The notes beneath the pieces are model-generated. The model had not been told where the DNA came from, ran no database searches, and was given only the letters and a program-made list of their open reading frames with translations. Shown piece by piece: positions 25,335-35,229 of a stretch of DNA of 64,000 nucleotides. The DNA comes from Mesorhizobium sp. LHD-90 (GTDB lineage Bacteria > Pseudomonadota > Alphaproteobacteria > Rhizobiales > Rhizobiaceae), in contig NZ_JAVFVV010000004.1 in the NCBI RefSeq assembly GCF_030929505.1, forward strand, positions 1-64,000, in the 5' to 3' direction. Numbering within the stretch: the stretch's first letter is position 1; each line of letters starts with the position of its first letter. The position numbers and the translations under genes are program-made.

Positions 25335-26254
25335 TGAACCCCGACGATTTGCGAAGCCGCCTGGGCGGCGCCATGACCGCGCTGGTCACACCGTTCCGCG
25401 ACGGGAGCGTCGACCGGCCAGCGCTGCGGGCGCTGGTCGAGTGGCAGGTCGAAGAGGGCATCGCCGCCCTCGTTCCGTGCGGCACCACGGGCGAAGCGCC
25501 AACCCTGTCCTTCGACGAGCGCGTCGCCGTCATGCGGGTCTGTGTCGATGCCGTCGCCGGTCGCATCCCGGTCCTCGCCGGGACCGGCACCAACGACACC
25601 CGTTCCACCATCGCGCTGACGTCGGCGGCGCGGGCCTTCGGCGCCGACGCGGCGCTGATCGTTACGCCCTACTACAGCCGCCCGACTCAGGAAGGCATTT
25701 TCCGGCATTTCCAGGCGGTCGCCCGGCAGGTCGACCTGCCGATCGTCGTCTACAACGTGCCGTCGCGCACCGGCGTCGACCTGACGCCGGCGACGCTGGA
25801 GCGCCTGGCCTCGATACCGGCGATCGTCGGCATCAAGGACGCGACCGGCGACCTCACCCGCCCGATGGCGGTAAGCCATCAGCTTGGCGAGCGTTTTGTT
25901 CAGCTCTCGGGCCACGATGCGACCGCCTTCGGCTTCAATACGATGGGTGGGCGCGGCACGATCTCCGTGGTGTCCAATGTCGCGCCGCGCCTTTGCGTCG
26001 ACATGCACGACGCCTGTGCGCGCGGCGACGTGCATGCGGCGAGGGCGATCCACAAAAAACTTCGCCCGCTGGTTGCTGCGCTGGAACTCGAATCCAACCC
26101 GGTGCCGGTGAAGCATGCACTCCACCTGCTCGGCTGGATCCGGCCGGAGGTTCGCCTGCCGCTGGTGCCGGTCCTGCCGGAAACGGCGGCCTCGATCGAC
26201 GAGGCGCTGCGCGCTCTGGCGGCGTTTTCGCCGCTGCGGGTGCATGCCGCGTGA
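25334..26254 (+). CDS. dapA: 4-hydroxy-tetrahydrodipicolinate synthase family protein
   Basis: 306 residues, a TIM-barrel class I aldolase. Visible family motifs are LVPCGTTGEAPTLSFDE near residue 43, the catalytic tyrosine in IVVYNVPSRTGVDL (about 136) and the Schiff-base lysine in IVGIKDATGDL (about 164). DapA condenses pyruvate with aspartate semialdehyde in lysine/diaminopimelate synthesis. Related aldolases of the NAL superfamily share these motifs, and many Rhizobiales carry several copies. This gene stands apart from other lysine genes, so it could be a secondary paralogue. Confidence 0.85.
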   Translation: MNPDDLRSRLGGAMTALVTPFRDGSVDRPALRALVEWQVEEGIAALVPCGTTGEAPTLSFDERVAVMRVCVDAVAGRIPVLAGTGTNDTRSTIALTSAARAFGADAALIVTPYYSRPTQEGIFRHFQAVARQVDLPIVVYNVPSRTGVDLTPATLERLASIPAIVGIKDATGDLTRPMAVSHQLGERFVQLSGHDATAFGFNTMGGRGTISVVSNVAPRLCVDMHDACARGDVHAARAIHKKLRPLVAALELESNPVPVKHALHLLGWIRPEVRLPLVPVLPETAASIDEALRALAAFSPLRVHAA

Positions 26255-26542
26255 CGCCGGCTGTCTCTTCCTCGCTTGGCTCGCATGGCTGCCGGGTTGT
26301 CGTGGGTCACAGTAAGTAATTCGCGCTGCGACATCACGAGTATATTTTGTAATCCGAGTCATTCGAACATGATATATATCCTATATCAAAAATATACGGA
26401 AAAGCTATTCCAGAGGCGGTTGCGACAGATCGAAAATATACGCCGCCTTTTCTAACTTCATGCCTGTGCATCGCTCGCATCGATCGAACCGCCCGCCGGA
26501 ACTGGCGGGCCGGCATGCGCAGACAGACATGGAGCAACGACG

Positions 26543-26740
26543 ATGTATTCCCGGCTAGGCGTCTATCACCTCGCGCGACAGGCGCGGCAGGCAACACCCG
26601 CCGCAACCCCGCCTGGGGCGGATCGGCGCGACCCGCGTTCGGCCGCCTATCCCAACGAACTGGCGATGTTTTTCCGCCTCGGACTTGTTGTGGCCGGTGC
26701 CATGACGCTGGCGGCCCTGATCGTCTGGGCGACCGCCTGA
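26543..26740 (+). CDS. Small membrane protein, hypothetical
   Basis: 65 residues with an Arg/Pro-rich start (MYSRLGVYHLARQARQ) and one C-terminal helix (FFRLGLVVAGAMTLAALIVW). GGAGC precedes the ATG. The 290 bp upstream contain an unusually AT-rich stretch (about 26337-26410) for this genome that could hold its promoter. No family recognised, though short proteins of this shape are common in rhizobia. Confidence 0.55.
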   Translation: MYSRLGVYHLARQARQATPAATPPGADRRDPRSAAYPNELAMFFRLGLVVAGAMTLAALIVWATA

Positions 26741-26773
26741 GCGCGCCGCATCGGACTCGAAAGGAATTCAGTC

Positions 26774-27043
26774 ATGGAAAGAGCAATCATCCGCAAATCC
26801 GAGCCTCCTTCGCGATCCAGCCGTTTCCTCGTCGGCAGGGACGCGCAGGGCTGCTGGGTGGTGCGCGACCGCAAGGGCCTCGTCGGCGGCCTGTTCGCCG
26901 ACCGTGACGCGGCCGTGCATTTCGCCATGGTCGAAAGCGACCGCGTTCCCGGCGCCGTGTCCTGCGCGCCCGACGACGCCATCGTCAGCCTCGGCCCGGT
27001 TTTCGACAGGCCCTCGCGCTCGCGGCGTGCTTCGCGGCATTGA
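26774..27043 (+). CDS. Conserved rhizobial-type small protein
   Basis: 89 residues. The core RFLVGRDAQGCWVVRDRKGL with VGGLFADRDAAVHFAMVESD resembles the DUF2188-like small proteins of Rhizobiales, with a predicted beta hairpin and one helix. AAGGA lies 9 bp before the ATG. Function unknown. Follows the previous short gene by 33 bp. Confidence 0.65.
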   Translation: MERAIIRKSEPPSRSSRFLVGRDAQGCWVVRDRKGLVGGLFADRDAAVHFAMVESDRVPGAVSCAPDDAIVSLGPVFDRPSRSRRASRH

Positions 27044-27101
27044 TCAGGGTGTAGCGGGTGTGCAACCACACCGGCTCGGCTGATTAGGTTCGTGCATCGC
27101 C

Positions 27102-27281
27102 TTCGCCCCCTCACCCGGCCTCCGCTTCGCTCGGCCACCCTCTCCCCGCTGGGGAGAGGAGGTCGTCAGCGTTGTCGCTTCACCCATCGCCGTTGAGAGG
27201 CTGGCGCCAAGGGCGACGAACCTCCTCTCCTCAGCGGGGAGAGGGTGGCCGAGCGAAGCGGAGGCCGGGTGAGGGGGCGAA
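27102..27281. repeat. 62-bp near-perfect inverted repeat
   Basis: Arms at 27102-27163 and 27220-27281 are complementary over 62 bp with a single mismatch, separated by a 56-bp loop. The arms begin TTCGCCCCCTCACCCGGCCT and contain an internal CTCTCCCCGCTGGGGAGAG hairpin. The 326-bp gap between genes contains nothing else clear. It looks like two oppositely oriented copies of a short interspersed palindrome, typical of mesorhizobial intergenic repeats. Confidence 0.85.
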
Positions 27282-27369
27282 ACTGCGTTAAATCATCTCC
27301 GCCCTTGCGGTGGCGGGCGATTGGTGATCAACACATATTTTCTGCGGTCGTGAGGACAAAAAAGGCGGC

Positions 27370-27765
27370 ATGAACCGGGCCAGGCTATACGGAACGAAGG
27401 CGACAGGCTTCCTGTCGGCGCTGTTCCTGTATCTGGCGGCGGCCGTCGCAGGGGCCTATGGACCGCTCGCCGCCGAGGCGACCTCGGCCGCGTCGCAATC
27501 GCGGACCGCGACCGGCGGCATGGATGCGCGCGACCCGCGCTCGGCACCCGCCGGGCATTTGCGGCAATCCGTCTCCTTCGACAACCGCGAACTCGACCCT
27601 GCCACGCCGCAGGGCAATGGCAATGCCAAGGCCCTCCCGCCGCCGACGGCTTCCGCTCTTCCGGAGACGGTTGCGGACAACGCGTCCTCGGCCACCGCCG
27701 CCGCGCTTCGGCATTCGGCGCCGCCGCACGGCTACTCCGCCCGCGCGCCGCCGGCCCTGATCTGA
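27370..27765 (+). CDS. Hypothetical exported protein
   Basis: 131 residues. The first 35 look like a signal peptide (ATGFLSALFLYLAAAVAGAY-GPLAAEA). The rest is low-complexity Ala/Pro/Ser/Arg with no recognisable domain. The opposite strand is also open across it, so this call rests on the signal-like start and on AAGGCGG before the ATG. Confidence 0.45.
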   Translation: MNRARLYGTKATGFLSALFLYLAAAVAGAYGPLAAEATSAASQSRTATGGMDARDPRSAPAGHLRQSVSFDNRELDPATPQGNGNAKALPPPTASALPETVADNASSATAAALRHSAPPHGYSARAPPALI

Positions 27766-27827
27766 TCCCATCCGAACAGCGCGGTCTTGTCGGACCGCGC
27801 CGATGAAACCGCATTCGTCCGTGCGCC

Positions 27828-27978
27828 AGGGTCTGTCGAGATTCGGGTCAGGGCAGTCGAAATGGTGGATTTCGGGGTCGCGCAGCGACGAACGGAGCGT
27901 ACGTTCCGGTACGTGAGTACCGGAAGCGCAGAAAGCCACTATTTGCAGACCGCCTTGGCCTGAATATCGACAGACCCT
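27828..27978. repeat. Fold-back MITE-like element
   Basis: A 151-bp sequence bounded by terminal inverted repeats starting AGGGTCTGTCGA (26 of the first 31 positions complementary). Its centre is a perfect 9-bp stem TTCCGGTAC-GTGA-GTACCGGAA at 27904-27925. Almost the whole element folds on itself apart from about 20 extra bases on the left side. Nothing coding. It sits 39 bp before secDF and could place a hairpin in the secDF leader. Confidence 0.7.
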
Positions 27979-28016
27979 AGACCGCGCCGGCGATTGCCTG
28001 TCACGGTATCAGATTC

Positions 28017-30551
28017 ATGAGAACCTCTCGTTGGTTGGTGGCGACCTATGCCATCATCGTGCTGGCCGGCATCCTTGTCGCCCTGCCGAACCTCTTTTCG
28101 CCACAGCAGCTCGCGGCCCTGCCAGGCTGGCTTCCCCACAAGCAGGTCACGCTCGGCCTCGATTTGCGCGGCGGCTCGCATCTGGTGCTGGAGGTGGATT
28201 CCAAAACCATCCGCAAGGACTGGCTCAGGGCGCTGCTCGACCAGGCGCGCGACGCGCTGCGCAAGGAACGCATCCAGACGCAGTCGGTGCGGGTGTCCGG
28301 CGACGCAATCGTCGCCGTCGTTCCCGACGAAACGCAGCGCGCCAAGGCGCTCGACGTGCTGAAGGAACTGTCCGCCCCGGTGGGCGGCGTCGCCTTCGGA
28401 GCGGCACGCGCCGACATCGACGTCGTCGCCAGCGACGACCAGATTCGCCTGACGCCGTCGGAAGCCGGCATGAACGCCCGCCTCGACTCGGCGCTCCAGC
28501 AGAGCCTCGAGATCGTGCGCCAGCGCGTCGACCAGGTCGGCGTCGCCGAGCCGACCATCCAGCGCGTCGGCGCCGACCGCATGCTGGTGCAACTGCCCGG
28601 CCTGCAGGATCCCAAAGAACTTATCAAGCTTGTCGGCAGCACTGCCAAGATGACTTTCCAGATGGTCGCCGACGTGCCGCAGGGCGCGCCGCCGCCTCCC
28701 GGAGTGTCGCTGCTTCCCGATTCCAAGACCGGCGAGACCTATCCGGTCGAGGACCGTGTGGCGCTCGACGGCGCGCGGCTGATCGACGCCCGCGCCGGTT
28801 TCGACCAGCGCTCGAACGAGCCGATCGTCTCGTTCCGCTTCGACAGTCTTGGCGCGCGCCAGTTCGCCGAGATCACCAGCGCCAATGTCGGTCGCCCGTT
28901 CGCCATCGTGCTCGACGGCAAGGTGCTGTCAGCGCCGGTCATCCGCGAGCCGATCACCGGCGGAACCGGCCAGATCAGTGGCAGCTTCAAGGTCGAGGAA
29001 ACCGTCGTGCTGTCGGCGCTGTTGCGCGCCGGTGCGCTGCCGGCGCCGCTCACCGTCATCGAGGAGCGCACGGTCGGTCCGGACCTCGGCGGCGACGTGA
29101 TCAAGATGGGCATCTATACCGGCATTGCCGGCTTCCTCGCGGTAGTGGTGTTCATGGTGGCGCTCTACGGCGCGTGGGGCATGATCGCCAATTTCGCGCT
29201 GCTGCTGCATCTGATCCTCACCTTCAGCGCGCTGACGCTGATCGGCGGCACGCTGACCTTGCCGGGCATCGCCGGCATCATCCTCGGCATCGGTTTCGGC
29301 GTCGACGCCAACATCCTGATCAACGAGCGAATAAGGGAGGAAACCAAAAAGGGCATGAGCGCCTTCGCGGCGCTCGACAACGGTTTCAAGCGAGCCTACT
29401 CGACCATCGTCGACGCCAACGTCACCTCGCTGATCGCCACCAGCCTGCTCTTCATGTTCGGCTCCGGCCCGGTGCGCGGCTTCGCGCTCACCATGGCGAT
29501 CGGCACGGTGCTGTCGATGTTCACGGCGGTGGCCATCGTTCGCGTGCTTATGACCGAGATCGTGCGGCGCAGGAAGCTGAAGACCATTCGGGTCGAGCCG
29601 CTCGTCCGCTTCTTCCCGGAAAAGACGTCGTTCCGCTTCATGAACGCCCGCTTCCTCGGCATCGCCTTCTCGGCGCTGCTGTCGCTGGCATCCATCGGCC
29701 TGTTCTTCAAGCCGGGGCTGAACTACGGCATCGACTTCATGGGCGGCATCCAGGCGGAGATCGCCACCTCGCAGCCGACCGACCTCGCCACCCTGCGCGG
29801 CACGCTTTCGGGGTTGAACCTAGGCGAGGTCGCGTTGCAGAACATCGGCGACGACCAGCATGTGCTGATCCGCATCCAGCGCCAGGACGGCGGCGAGGAG
29901 GCGCAGCGATCGGCGGTCGCCGCGGTTCAGGGCGCTGTGCAGAAGCTCGATCCGGGCGTGAAGTTTGAGCGCACGGAGGTGGTCGGTCCGAAGGTCAGCG
30001 GCGAGCTGGCGCAGTCTGGCGTTCTTGCCGTGGTCCTCGCGGCGGCGGCCATGCTGCTTTACATCTGGTGGCGGTTCGAGTGGAATTTCGCCATCGGCGC
30101 TATAGCAACGCTGGTGCTCGACACCACCAAGACCATCGGCTTCTTCGCGCTGACGGGGCTCGACTTCAACCTGACGGCGATCGCCGCGTTGCTGACCATC
30201 ATCGGCTACTCGGTGAACGACAAGGTGGTGGTCTACGACCGCATGCGCGAGAATTTGCGGCTCTACAAGAAGATGCCGCTGCGCGAGCTGATCGACATGA
30301 GCATCAACCAGGTGTTTGCCCGCTGCATCTACACCTCGGTGGCGATCCTTCTGTCGATGCTGCCCATGGCCATCTGGGGCGGCAGCGCGGTGGAGAATTT
30401 CGCCCTGCCGATGGTGTTCGGCGTGGTGGTCGCAACCACCTCGTCGATCTTCATCGCCGCGCCGATCCTGCTCCTGCTCGGCGATTGGTGGAAGCGCCGC
30501 CACGCCCAGGGCGGCGAGCCGGCGGCGGCGGGCACTCCTGCCAAGGCGTAA
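28017..30551 (+). CDS. secDF: Fused protein translocase subunit SecDF
   Basis: 844 residues combining SecD and SecF. The SecD half starts with a helix at 9-27, the P1 region LGLDLRGGSHLVLEV near 48, and the motif GIILGIGFGVDANILINERI in TM4 near 425. The SecF half begins at about 540 with FRFMNARFLGI, has LNYGIDFMGGIQAEI and NLTAIAALLTIIGYSVNDKVVVYDR (written in parts: the VNDKVVVYDR motif near 745). About twelve helices. It uses the proton gradient to pull exported proteins through SecYEG. The single-chain form is normal in Rhizobiales. Confidence 0.95.
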   Translation: MRTSRWLVATYAIIVLAGILVALPNLFSPQQLAALPGWLPHKQVTLGLDLRGGSHLVLEVDSKTIRKDWLRALLDQARDALRKERIQTQSVRVSGDAIVAVVPDETQRAKALDVLKELSAPVGGVAFGAARADIDVVASDDQIRLTPSEAGMNARLDSALQQSLEIVRQRVDQVGVAEPTIQRVGADRMLVQLPGLQDPKELIKLVGSTAKMTFQMVADVPQGAPPPPGVSLLPDSKTGETYPVEDRVALDGARLIDARAGFDQRSNEPIVSFRFDSLGARQFAEITSANVGRPFAIVLDGKVLSAPVIREPITGGTGQISGSFKVEETVVLSALLRAGALPAPLTVIEERTVGPDLGGDVIKMGIYTGIAGFLAVVVFMVALYGAWGMIANFALLLHLILTFSALTLIGGTLTLPGIAGIILGIGFGVDANILINERIREETKKGMSAFAALDNGFKRAYSTIVDANVTSLIATSLLFMFGSGPVRGFALTMAIGTVLSMFTAVAIVRVLMTEIVRRRKLKTIRVEPLVRFFPEKTSFRFMNARFLGIAFSALLSLASIGLFFKPGLNYGIDFMGGIQAEIATSQPTDLATLRGTLSGLNLGEVALQNIGDDQHVLIRIQRQDGGEEAQRSAVAAVQGAVQKLDPGVKFERTEVVGPKVSGELAQSGVLAVVLAAAAMLLYIWWRFEWNFAIGAIATLVLDTTKTIGFFALTGLDFNLTAIAALLTIIGYSVNDKVVVYDRMRENLRLYKKMPLRELIDMSINQVFARCIYTSVAILLSMLPMAIWGGSAVENFALPMVFGVVVATTSSIFIAAPILLLLGDWWKRRHAQGGEPAAAGTPAKA

Positions 30552-30572
30552 CGGTGAGGTCGACTGCGTGAA

Positions 30573-30603
30573 ATCCGGAGCCGCTCTTTGGGCGGCTCCG
30601 GAT
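30573..30603 (+). terminator. Hairpin downstream of secDF
   Basis: Perfect 11-bp stem ATCCGGAGCCG/CGGCTCCGGAT with a 9-nt loop, 21 bp after the stop. No U-tract follows, so it may protect the 3' end or act in Rho-dependent ending rather than as a classical terminator. Confidence 0.55.
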
Positions 30604-31035
30604 GACTGGTCGAGATGCTTTCGGCGACCGGTCGCGAACGGCAGCTCGATGAATGATTTTGGCCTCGATCCGCATCGCGGATGGGCCGAAAATCGATAAC
30701 CAGCCCGAATTCTTAGGGCCCGCGTGAAGCCCGTTGCGCGGTTTCGGCCAGGTCGAAACCGCAATATATTGAAAAGGTTCGATATTCCGGACTTCTCGAG
30801 AAATCCGCAGCGAAGAATCTTTATAGGATTTTTATATCTTTCCCGCCTCGTCTGTCTCGAACCTTAACGGCTCGAGCGCGCATATTTCCTCCGTGAAATT
30901 CAACAGAACCGTCACCGCATGCACCGTGCGGCGACGGTGTTTTGGTGCCATGCGCGTGCTTCTTGAATACGTCGGCTTGAAAAGCTGAAGTAGCGGACGC
31001 GATAGCTGGCTCCGAGAAGATGTGGAGTCGTCAAA
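30604..31035. promoter_or_regulatory. Gene-free leader region of the kdp operon
   Basis: 430 bp with no convincing gene. The second half is clearly AT-rich for this genome (about 30765-30845, with AATATATTGAAAAGG and TTTATAGGATTTTTATATC), as expected for a regulated promoter. It should contain the KdpE binding site and kdp start, but I cannot define an exact -35/-10 or operator. Confidence 0.4.
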
Positions 31036-31116
31036 ATGGACATCGCCTTGGTTGTCATTGCCCTGGCATTCTTTGGAATATGTCTTGCCTACATCACCGC
31101 TTGCGACCGTCTGTAG
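31036..31116 (+). CDS. Micro-protein upstream of kdpF
   Basis: A 26-residue frame: MDIALVVIALAFFGICLAYI then TACDRL, one transmembrane helix with a short polar tail ending in CDRL. Short proteins with this shape and a C-terminal CxRL-like end are often found just before kdpF/kdpA. It lies 16 bp before kdpF. Whether it is a KdpFABC accessory subunit is not established. Confidence 0.6.
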   Translation: MDIALVVIALAFFGICLAYITACDRL

Positions 31117-31132
31117 TCCAAGGACCACGAAA

Positions 31133-31222
31133 ATGCTGTTCGAATACCTTATTGGCGGAGCGGTGACCTTGTTCTTGCTCGCCTACCTCATCTACGCACT
31201 CGTTCGCCCCGAACGGTTCTGA
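31133..31222 (+). CDS. kdpF: K+-transporting ATPase subunit KdpF
   Basis: 29 residues, [20 protein letters not shown] followed by YALVRPERF. It matches the single-helix KdpF peptide with its conserved YALLRPE-type end. KdpF stabilises the KdpABC complex in the inner membrane. Lies 23 bp before kdpA. Confidence 0.9.
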   Translation: MLFEYLIGGAVTLFLLAYLIYALVRPERF

Positions 31223-31245
31223 CCGCCAGCCGGAAAGCCACTTCC

Positions 31246-32949
31246 ATGACCCTAAACGGATGGATCCAGATCCTGCTTTTCTGCGGGCTCATCCTTGTTC
31301 TCGTAAGACCGCTCGGCGGCTACATGACCCGCGTGTTCTCGGGCGAGCGCACCTTGCTCTCGCCGGTCCTCGGCCCGCTGGAGCGCGGCCTCTACCGCAT
31401 CGCCGGCACCGGCGAGCAGGAAGAACAGCACTGGACGACCTACACCGCCGCGCTGTTGTTTTTCAGTATAGCTAGCGTCGTGCTGCTCTACTTCATGCAG
31501 CGGTTCCAGGCTGTGCTGCCTTTCAATCCGGCGGAAATGCCTGCGGTCCCGCCGGAACTGGCGTTCAACACCGCTGTCAGTTTCGTAACCAACACGAACT
31601 GGCAGAACTACGGCGGCGAAGGCACCATGTCCTACCTGACGCAGATGGCAGGTCTGACCGTGCAGAACTTCGTCTCCGCTGCTGCCGGCATCGCCATCGC
31701 CGTCGCCCTGATCCGCGCCTTCTCGCGCAAGTCGATGCGTTCCCTCGGCAATTTCTGGGTCGATCTCACCCGCGCCACCCTCTACGTGCTGTTGCCGATC
31801 TGCGTCGTCGGCACGCTCGTCCTTGTCTGGCAGGGCGTTCCGCAGAACCTCAACCCCTATACCGTGGCGACCACGCTCGAAGGCGCCCAGCAGACCATCG
31901 CGCAGGGGCCTGTCGCCTCGCAGATGATGATCAAGCATCTCGGCACCAATGGCGGCGGCTTCTTCAACGCCAATGCTTCTCATCCCTTCGAGAGCCCGAC
32001 GGCGCTGACCAACCTCATCCACATGGTCTCGATCTTCGCCATCGGCGCGGCGCTCACCAACGTCTTCGGCCGCATGGTCGGCAACCAGCGCCAGGGCTGG
32101 GCGATCTTCGCCGCCATGGGCATCCTGTTCATCGCCGGTGTCGCAGTCTGCTACTGGGCAGAAGCCGCCGGCAATCCGCTGGTCCATGCGCTCGGCATCG
32201 AGGGCGGCAACATGGAAGGCAAGGAGACCCGCTTCGGAATCGCCCTTTCTTCCTTGTTCGCCGTGATCACCACCGCGGCCTCCTGCGGCGCGGTCAACGC
32301 CATGCATGGCAGCTTCATGGCCCCGGGCGGGATGATCCCGCTGATCAACATGATGCTCGGCGAGGTCGTGATCGGCGGCGTCGGCGCCGGCCTCTACGGC
32401 ATGCTGGTGTTCGTCGTGGTCTCGATCTTCATCGCCGGCCTGATGGTCGGCCGCACGCCGGAATATCTCGGCAAGAAGATCGAGGCGAAGGAGGTCAAGA
32501 TGGCGATGCTTGCCCTCCTCATCCTGCCGCTCTCCATGCTCGGCTTCACCGCGGTTGCCGTGATCCTCGAAACCGGGGTCGCGTCCATGGGCAACCCTGG
32601 TCCGCATGGCTTCTCGGAAGCGCTCTATGCCTATGTTTCCGCGACGGCCAACAATGGTTCGGCCTTTGGCGGCCTCACCGGCAACACGGCCTGGTACAAC
32701 ATCACGCTCGGTCTCGCGATGCTGATCGGCCGCTTCGCGATGATCGTGCCGGTGATGGCGATGGCCGGCTCGCTGGTCACCAAGAAGGCGGCGCCCGAAT
32801 CGGCCGGCACCTTCCCGACCACGGGTCCGCTCTTCATCGGGCTGCTGATCGGCGTGGTGCTGATCATGGGCGGCCTGGAGTTCTTCCCGGCGCTCGCGCT
32901 CGGCCCGATCGTCGAGCACCTGGCGACGAGCCTGGGACAGACCTTCTGA
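31246..32949 (+). CDS. kdpA: K+-transporting ATPase subunit KdpA
   Basis: 567 residues, the potassium channel-like subunit with about ten helices. Selectivity-filter-like segments are visible as [46 protein letters not shown] and [16 protein letters not shown]. It binds K+ with high affinity and passes it to KdpB. First large gene of the kdpFABCDE operon, expressed under potassium limitation through KdpD/KdpE. Confidence 0.96.
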   Translation: MTLNGWIQILLFCGLILVLVRPLGGYMTRVFSGERTLLSPVLGPLERGLYRIAGTGEQEEQHWTTYTAALLFFSIASVVLLYFMQRFQAVLPFNPAEMPAVPPELAFNTAVSFVTNTNWQNYGGEGTMSYLTQMAGLTVQNFVSAAAGIAIAVALIRAFSRKSMRSLGNFWVDLTRATLYVLLPICVVGTLVLVWQGVPQNLNPYTVATTLEGAQQTIAQGPVASQMMIKHLGTNGGGFFNANASHPFESPTALTNLIHMVSIFAIGAALTNVFGRMVGNQRQGWAIFAAMGILFIAGVAVCYWAEAAGNPLVHALGIEGGNMEGKETRFGIALSSLFAVITTAASCGAVNAMHGSFMAPGGMIPLINMMLGEVVIGGVGAGLYGMLVFVVVSIFIAGLMVGRTPEYLGKKIEAKEVKMAMLALLILPLSMLGFTAVAVILETGVASMGNPGPHGFSEALYAYVSATANNGSAFGGLTGNTAWYNITLGLAMLIGRFAMIVPVMAMAGSLVTKKAAPESAGTFPTTGPLFIGLLIGVVLIMGGLEFFPALALGPIVEHLATSLGQTF

Positions 32950-32959
32950 GACGACGACA

Positions 32960-33166
32960 ATGACCCGGCTCCCAGCCCCGTTCCGCGGCCGGCGGCGACC
33001 TCCTCCCGATGAGGGAGACGGGACGCCGCCGACCTTCCCGACGGCATCCACCTTCCTGCTGATGGCGGCCGCGCTGATCGCGCTGTGGCTGCTGGCCGGC
33101 GGGCTGCCGCACATTCTCGGCTGGCCGGACACGCACACAAGAATCGAAGCCGGAGCTTCAAAATGA
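32960..33166 (+). CDS. Small membrane protein between kdpA and kdpB
   Basis: 68 residues: an Arg/Pro-rich start, one helix ([20 protein letters not shown]) and a short polar end. It starts 10 bp after kdpA and its stop overlaps the kdpB start by 4 bp (ATGA), so it is positioned to be translated and coupled to kdpB. Classical kdp operons have no gene here. Frame openness in GC-rich DNA alone could explain it, but the helix and the precise overlap argue for a real gene. Confidence 0.55.
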   Translation: MTRLPAPFRGRRRPPPDEGDGTPPTFPTASTFLLMAAALIALWLLAGGLPHILGWPDTHTRIEAGASK

Positions 33167-35217
33167 CCCAACCCAAATCCGCGAGCATCATGGATGCCCG
33201 CATCCTCGTTCCCGCCCTCGGCGGCGCATTCCGCAAGCTCGATCCGCGCAGCCTTGCGAAGAACCCGGTGATGTTCGTCGTCGCCGTAGTCGCCGCGCTG
33301 ACCACCATCCTGCTCGTAAAGGACCTGGCCACAGGTGCGGGCAACGTCGGCTTCTCGTTCCAGATCGTGCTGTGGCTCTGGTTCACGGTGCTGTTCGCCA
33401 ATTTCGCCGAAGCTGTCGCCGAAGGCCGCGGCAAGGCGCAGGCGGAATCGCTGCGTCGCACGCGCACCGAGACGCAGGCCAAACTGCTGGCCAATGGCGG
33501 CACCGATTACAAGATGGTTCCAGGCACCAGTCTCAAGGTCGGCGATCTCGTCCTGGTCGAGGCCGGCGACATCATCCCGTCCGACGGCGAGGTGGTCGAG
33601 GGTGTGGCCTCGGTCAACGAAGCCGCAATCACCGGCGAATCTGCTCCGGTGATCCGGGAATCCGGCGGCGACCGCTCGGCGGTCACGGGCGGCACCCAGG
33701 TGCTCTCCGACTGGATCCGCGTGCGCATCACGGCGGCGGCCGGGTCGACCTTCATCGACCGCATGATCGCGCTTGTCGAGGGCGCAGAGCGCCAGAAGAC
33801 GCCCAACGAGATCGCGCTCAACATCCTGCTGGCGGGCATGACGCTGATCTTCACCTTCGCGGTCGTGACCATCCCGAGCTTCGCCTCCTACGCCGGCGGC
33901 TACATCCCCGTCATCGTGCTGGTGGCGCTGTTCGTGACGCTGATCCCGACCACCATCGGCGCGCTGCTGTCGGCCATCGGCATCGCCGGCATGGATCGGC
34001 TGGTGCGCTTCAACGTGCTGGCCATGTCCGGTCGCGCCGTCGAGGCGGCCGGCGACGTCGATACGCTGCTACTCGACAAGACCGGGACGATCACCCTCGG
34101 CAATCGCCAGGCGACCGAGCTGCGCCCGGTGAAAGGTGTCAGCGAGCAGGAGCTGGCCGACGCCGCGCAACTCGCCTCGCTGGCCGACGAGACGCCGGAA
34201 GGCCGTTCCATCGTCGTGCTGGCCAAGGAAAAATACGGCATCCGCGCCCGCGACATGCAGAGCCTGCACGCCAGCTTCGTGCCGTTCACGGCGCAGAGCC
34301 GGATGAGCGGCGTCGACTTCGACGGTTCGGCCATCCGCAAGGGCGCGGTTGACGCGGTGCTGAGATATGTCGACCAGACCGGCGCCCGCGGCAGCGGCGA
34401 GACGGTCCGCGAATTGCAGGCCATCGCTGACGAGATCGCCAAGGCCGGCGGCACGCCGCTGGCGGTGGTGCGCGACGGGCGGCTGCTCGGCGTCGTCCAT
34501 CTCAAGGACATCGTCAAGGGCGGTATCCGCGAGCGTTTCGCCGAACTGCGGCGCATGGGCATCCGCACGGTGATGATCACCGGCGACAACCCGATGACCG
34601 CTGCGGCAATCGCCGCCGAGGCCGGCGTCGATGATTTCCTCGCCCAGGCGACGCCCGAGAACAAGCTGTCGCTGATCCGCGAGGAGCAGGCCAAGGGCAA
34701 GCTGGTCGCCATGTGCGGCGACGGCACCAATGACGCGCCGGCGCTCGCCCAGGCCGATGTCGGCGTCGCCATGAACACCGGCACGGTCGCAGCGCGCGAG
34801 GCCGGCAACATGGTCGACCTCGACAGCGATCCGACAAAACTCATCGAGATCGTCGAGATCGGCAAGCAGCTCCTGATGACGCGCGGCGCGCTGACGACCT
34901 TCTCGATCGCCAATGACATCGCCAAATATTTCGCCATCATCCCGGCGATGTTCCTGGCCTTCTACCCGCAGCTCGGCGCGCTCAACATCATGGGGCTTGC
35001 CACGCCACAAAGCGCCATCCTTTCGGCGATCATCTTCAACGCGCTGATCATCGTGGCACTGATCCCACTGTCGCTGAGGGGTGTGAAATACAAGGCGGTC
35101 GGCGCCGGCGCACTGCTTTCCCGCAATCTGCTCATCTACGGCCTGGGCGGCATCATCGTACCCTTCGTCGGCATCAAGGCCATCGATCTGGCCATCACTG
35201 CCCTCGGTCTGGCGTAA
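33163..35217 (+). CDS. kdpB: K+-transporting ATPase subunit KdpB
   Basis: 684 residues, a P-type ATPase. The actuator motif TGES ([10 protein letters not shown]), the phosphorylated aspartate in [13 protein letters not shown], the nucleotide-binding region and the hinge [20 protein letters not shown] are all present. It hydrolyses ATP to energise K+ uptake through KdpA. The start [16 protein letters not shown] follows the small gene with a 4-bp overlap; an in-frame start 78 bp earlier would lie inside it. Confidence 0.96.
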   Translation: MTQPKSASIMDARILVPALGGAFRKLDPRSLAKNPVMFVVAVVAALTTILLVKDLATGAGNVGFSFQIVLWLWFTVLFANFAEAVAEGRGKAQAESLRRTRTETQAKLLANGGTDYKMVPGTSLKVGDLVLVEAGDIIPSDGEVVEGVASVNEAAITGESAPVIRESGGDRSAVTGGTQVLSDWIRVRITAAAGSTFIDRMIALVEGAERQKTPNEIALNILLAGMTLIFTFAVVTIPSFASYAGGYIPVIVLVALFVTLIPTTIGALLSAIGIAGMDRLVRFNVLAMSGRAVEAAGDVDTLLLDKTGTITLGNRQATELRPVKGVSEQELADAAQLASLADETPEGRSIVVLAKEKYGIRARDMQSLHASFVPFTAQSRMSGVDFDGSAIRKGAVDAVLRYVDQTGARGSGETVRELQAIADEIAKAGGTPLAVVRDGRLLGVVHLKDIVKGGIRERFAELRRMGIRTVMITGDNPMTAAAIAAEAGVDDFLAQATPENKLSLIREEQAKGKLVAMCGDGTNDAPALAQADVGVAMNTGTVAAREAGNMVDLDSDPTKLIEIVEIGKQLLMTRGALTTFSIANDIAKYFAIIPAMFLAFYPQLGALNIMGLATPQSAILSAIIFNALIIVALIPLSLRGVKYKAVGAGALLSRNLLIYGLGGIIVPFVGIKAIDLAITALGLA

Positions 35218-35229
35218 AGGAAGAATTCC

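Noticed and set aside
31252..33171. 639-codon open frame antisense to kdpA
   Set aside because: It mirrors kdpA codon positions in GC-rich DNA; its His/Asp/Arg-rich product has no protein-like pattern and kdpA motifs are clear on the other strand.
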